A stretch of DNA of 16,432 bases. Source: CAINEC01 sp046073825. Its GTDB lineage: Bacteria; Bacteroidota; Bacteroidia; AKYH767-A; OLB10. Positions 15,464 to 16,432 of the stretch are shown piece by piece. Location: positions 1-16,432 of the forward strand of contig JBJTMY010000033.1 of the NCBI GenBank assembly GCA_046073825.1, written 5' to 3'. Position 1 is the first letter of the stretch; each line of letters starts with the position of its first letter. The notes beneath the pieces were generated by a model. It did not search any database. It was not told the DNA's origin and was given only the letters and a program-made list of their open reading frames with translations. Made by a program: the position numbers and the translations under genes.

Positions 15464-15655
15464 TTATGCTAATTTAACATTAACAGCATTTAAGCCTTTT
15501 TTACCGTTCTCGACATCAAAAGTCACATTGTCATTTTCACGGATGTCATCTTTCAATCCACTTACGTGAACAAAGATTTCTTCTCCAGTTTCTGCATCTT
15601 TAATAAAACCAAATCCTTTTGTTGAATTAAAGAATTTTACTACTCCATTTTTCAT
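15464..15655 (-). CDS. Cold-shock protein, CspA family
   Basis: This 63-residue single-domain cold-shock protein has RNP1 KGFGFI (13-18) and RNP2 EIFVH (26-30) and the typical MKNGVVKFFNSTKGFGFI start. It should bind single-stranded RNA and melt secondary structure. Its C-terminus (VTFDVENGKKGLNAVNVKLA) closely parallels that of the convergent 146-residue cold-shock protein, marking the two as paralogous domains. A -7 element TATATTTG at 15684-15691 leaves a leader of only about 25 nt, much shorter than the long thermosensor leader of E. coli cspA. A strong terminator follows. Confidence 0.95.
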   Translation of the reverse strand: MKNGVVKFFNSTKGFGFIKDAETGEEIFVHVSGLKDDIRENDNVTFDVENGKKGLNAVNVKLA

Positions 15656-15683
15656 TTTTTGATAATTTTAATTTATTGAATAG

Positions 15684-15691
15684 CAAATATA
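15684..15691 (-). promoter_or_regulatory. -7 promoter element of the CspA-family gene
   Basis: TATATTTG on the minus strand matches the Bacteroidota -7 element TAnnTTTG and lies 28 nt before the start codon. No TTG is found at the expected 19-nt spacing upstream, so only the -7 half is supported. Confidence 0.45.
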
Positions 15692-15772
15692 CACTTAATT
15701 AACCATCTTTTCTATTATTATTCAAATAAATCTTGTGAATTTCAAATATTTAGCAAAAACAGCGGGATTTAT

Positions 15773-15794
15773 CAAAATACAATATTGTAATTTG
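15773..15794. repeat. 22-bp imperfect palindrome, possible operator
   Basis: The site has outer arms CAAA and TTTG, one A-A mismatch per side, and a perfect 12-bp centre TACAATATTGTA. It lies in the gap between the CspA gene promoter and the integrase-like fragment. Its symmetry resembles a dimeric regulator site, but it may be chance in AT-rich DNA. Confidence 0.3.
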
Positions 15795-15842
15795 ACTTCA
15801 TTAATGGGCTATAAACATCCTAAAAGAACGGAATCTGATAAT

Positions 15843-16163
15843 CTATAGTACCATCTTAAATTTTGAGTTTTTAAATTTTCTTGTTCGAAACCATCTGTGT
15901 TTATTGAAATTAGTAAGCTTCATATTATCATCAATAAAAAGATTCCTTGATACCAAAATCAAAATGTCATTGTGAAGTTTTAACTCTTGAATGAAATTAT
16001 TTCGATCATGCACCCACCAACATTTTAGTTCAGCACACCACTGAGCATTGTATTTAGTTTTAATCTTTAAAATTAATTTCTCATTGTATAAAAAATACAA
16101 TAAACAAACGCGCCTAGAACGAATTATGCCTGGACGTACCATCACTTTGATTTTTGAATGCAT
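15843..16163 (-). pseudogene. Tyrosine integrase N-terminal fragment (probable remnant)
   Basis: This 106-residue ORF resembles only the extreme N-terminal region of Bacteroidota tyrosine-type integrases. Those start with a short beta unit, a YNxxLIxKIK stretch and then the pattern GAxWxxxxxxWxVP. Here the matching parts are LLYFLYNEKLILKIKTKYNA (21-40), QWCAELKCWWVHDRNNFIQE (41-60) and then LKLHNDILILVS. The catalytic domain with R, H-x-x-R and Tyr is absent. The ORF ends in a basic tail (KHRWFRTRKFKNSKFK), and the 190 bp beyond it show no catalytic motif in the frames I checked. It is therefore most likely a truncated relic of a mobile element, though a stand-alone small DNA-binding protein is possible. 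The family resemblance is from memory of the motif spacing, not an alignment. Confidence 0.5.
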
Positions 16164-16244
16164 TCTACAAATAAATAATTAAAATATCTAAATAGCCGTT
16201 TACAAACGTTTAGTTTTTAACGAAACTAGATTTATAATTTTTAT

Positions 16245-16432
16245 TCAACTTTCAAAAGACGCTCTATTCAAACGGTCATTAATGGCTAACCCTAAATCAA
16301 TTTCAGGTAATAAAAATGCATAAATTATTTTCACACTTGAATCGGAATCCAGCGCCCGAAGAAACGAAAATAAATTTGCTGCAGCTTCTTTATAATCTGC
16401 TTTTACCGATAAATTAAAAACTTGCTCTTCAC
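16245..16432 (-). CDS. Threonylcarbamoyl-AMP synthase (Sua5/YwlC/TsaC family), C-terminal part
   Basis: The minus strand is open from the window edge to a TGA at 16245-16247, encoding the last 61 residues of a protein that enters from beyond 16432. The sequence has FNLSVKADYKEAAANLFSFL, then LRALD, IIYAFLLPE and GLAINDRLNRASFES. The combination of a helix AAANLFxxLRxLD, a strand IxAxxLPExGLGxAINDRLxRA and then the stop is typical of the C-terminal part of long Sua5-type L-threonylcarbamoyladenylate synthases. These make the t6A precursor for position 37 of ANN-decoding tRNAs. The catalytic YrdC domain lies outside the window, so activity cannot be judged. Confidence 0.8.
   Translation of the reverse strand, partial: EEQVFNLSVKADYKEAAANLFSFLRALDSDSSVKIIYAFLLPEIDLGLAINDRLNRASFES

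Noticed and set aside
14031..16432. A defence island or novel multi-gene system at the right end.
   Set aside because: No nuclease, helicase, reverse transcriptase, toxin or CRISPR-like motif is visible; the region is cold-shock genes, two small membrane proteins, an integrase-like fragment and a tRNA-modification gene.

Overview
The window looks like an ordinary chromosomal stretch of a low-GC Bacteroidota, most likely a flavobacterium-like lineage. Four things point there. The block tRNA-Tyr, tRNA-Thr, hibernation factor, Xer recombinase and rpsU is the usual Bacteroidota neighbourhood upstream of tuf. Two promoters match the Bacteroidota consensus TTG-N19-TAnnTTTG exactly (before tRNA-Thr and before rpsU). 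Start codons mostly lack strong Shine-Dalgarno sequences. A DUF5606-type protein and a lysine-rich cold-shock protein, both typical of the phylum, are present.

Layout. Positions 1-1981, all minus strand, hold rpsU, a XerC/D recombinase and a short HPF/RaiA factor, closed by a strong terminator, then separately promoted tRNA-Thr and tRNA-Tyr (the latter cut by the window edge). Positions 2068-7345, minus strand, hold a DUF5606-like gene, an M3 oligoendopeptidase and a large PAS hybrid histidine kinase with receiver and HPt domains. Positions 7548-14031, plus strand, are a lipid and metal block: a FadN-type 3-hydroxyacyl-CoA dehydrogenase/enoyl-CoA hydratase, a secreted MORN-type repeat protein with its own terminator, a thiolase, a sterol-desaturase-family di-iron hydroxylase and a divergent Nramp-family transporter. 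The last three are nearly abutting and should be one transcript.

The right end (13985-16432) is more heterogeneous. It has two small unrecognised membrane proteins on the minus strand, one overlapping the Nramp gene tail to tail. Two cold-shock-domain genes converge on a shared hairpin. A 106-residue ORF resembles only the N-terminal part of a Bacteroidota tyrosine integrase, probably a remnant. The final 188 bases carry the C-terminal end of a Sua5/YwlC/TsaC-type threonylcarbamoyl-AMP synthase.

Functionally, FadN plus thiolase give hydration, dehydrogenation and thiolysis of beta-oxidation. The acyl-CoA dehydrogenase step is not in the window. The left block serves translation (tRNAs, bS21, ribosome hibernation) and chromosome dimer resolution. 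I found no CRISPR array, intact mobile element or recognisable defence system. The best leads are the Nramp-like transporter with altered metal-site motifs, the truncated integrase, terminators that abut the next start codon, and a 17-bp tandem duplication at a stop codon.
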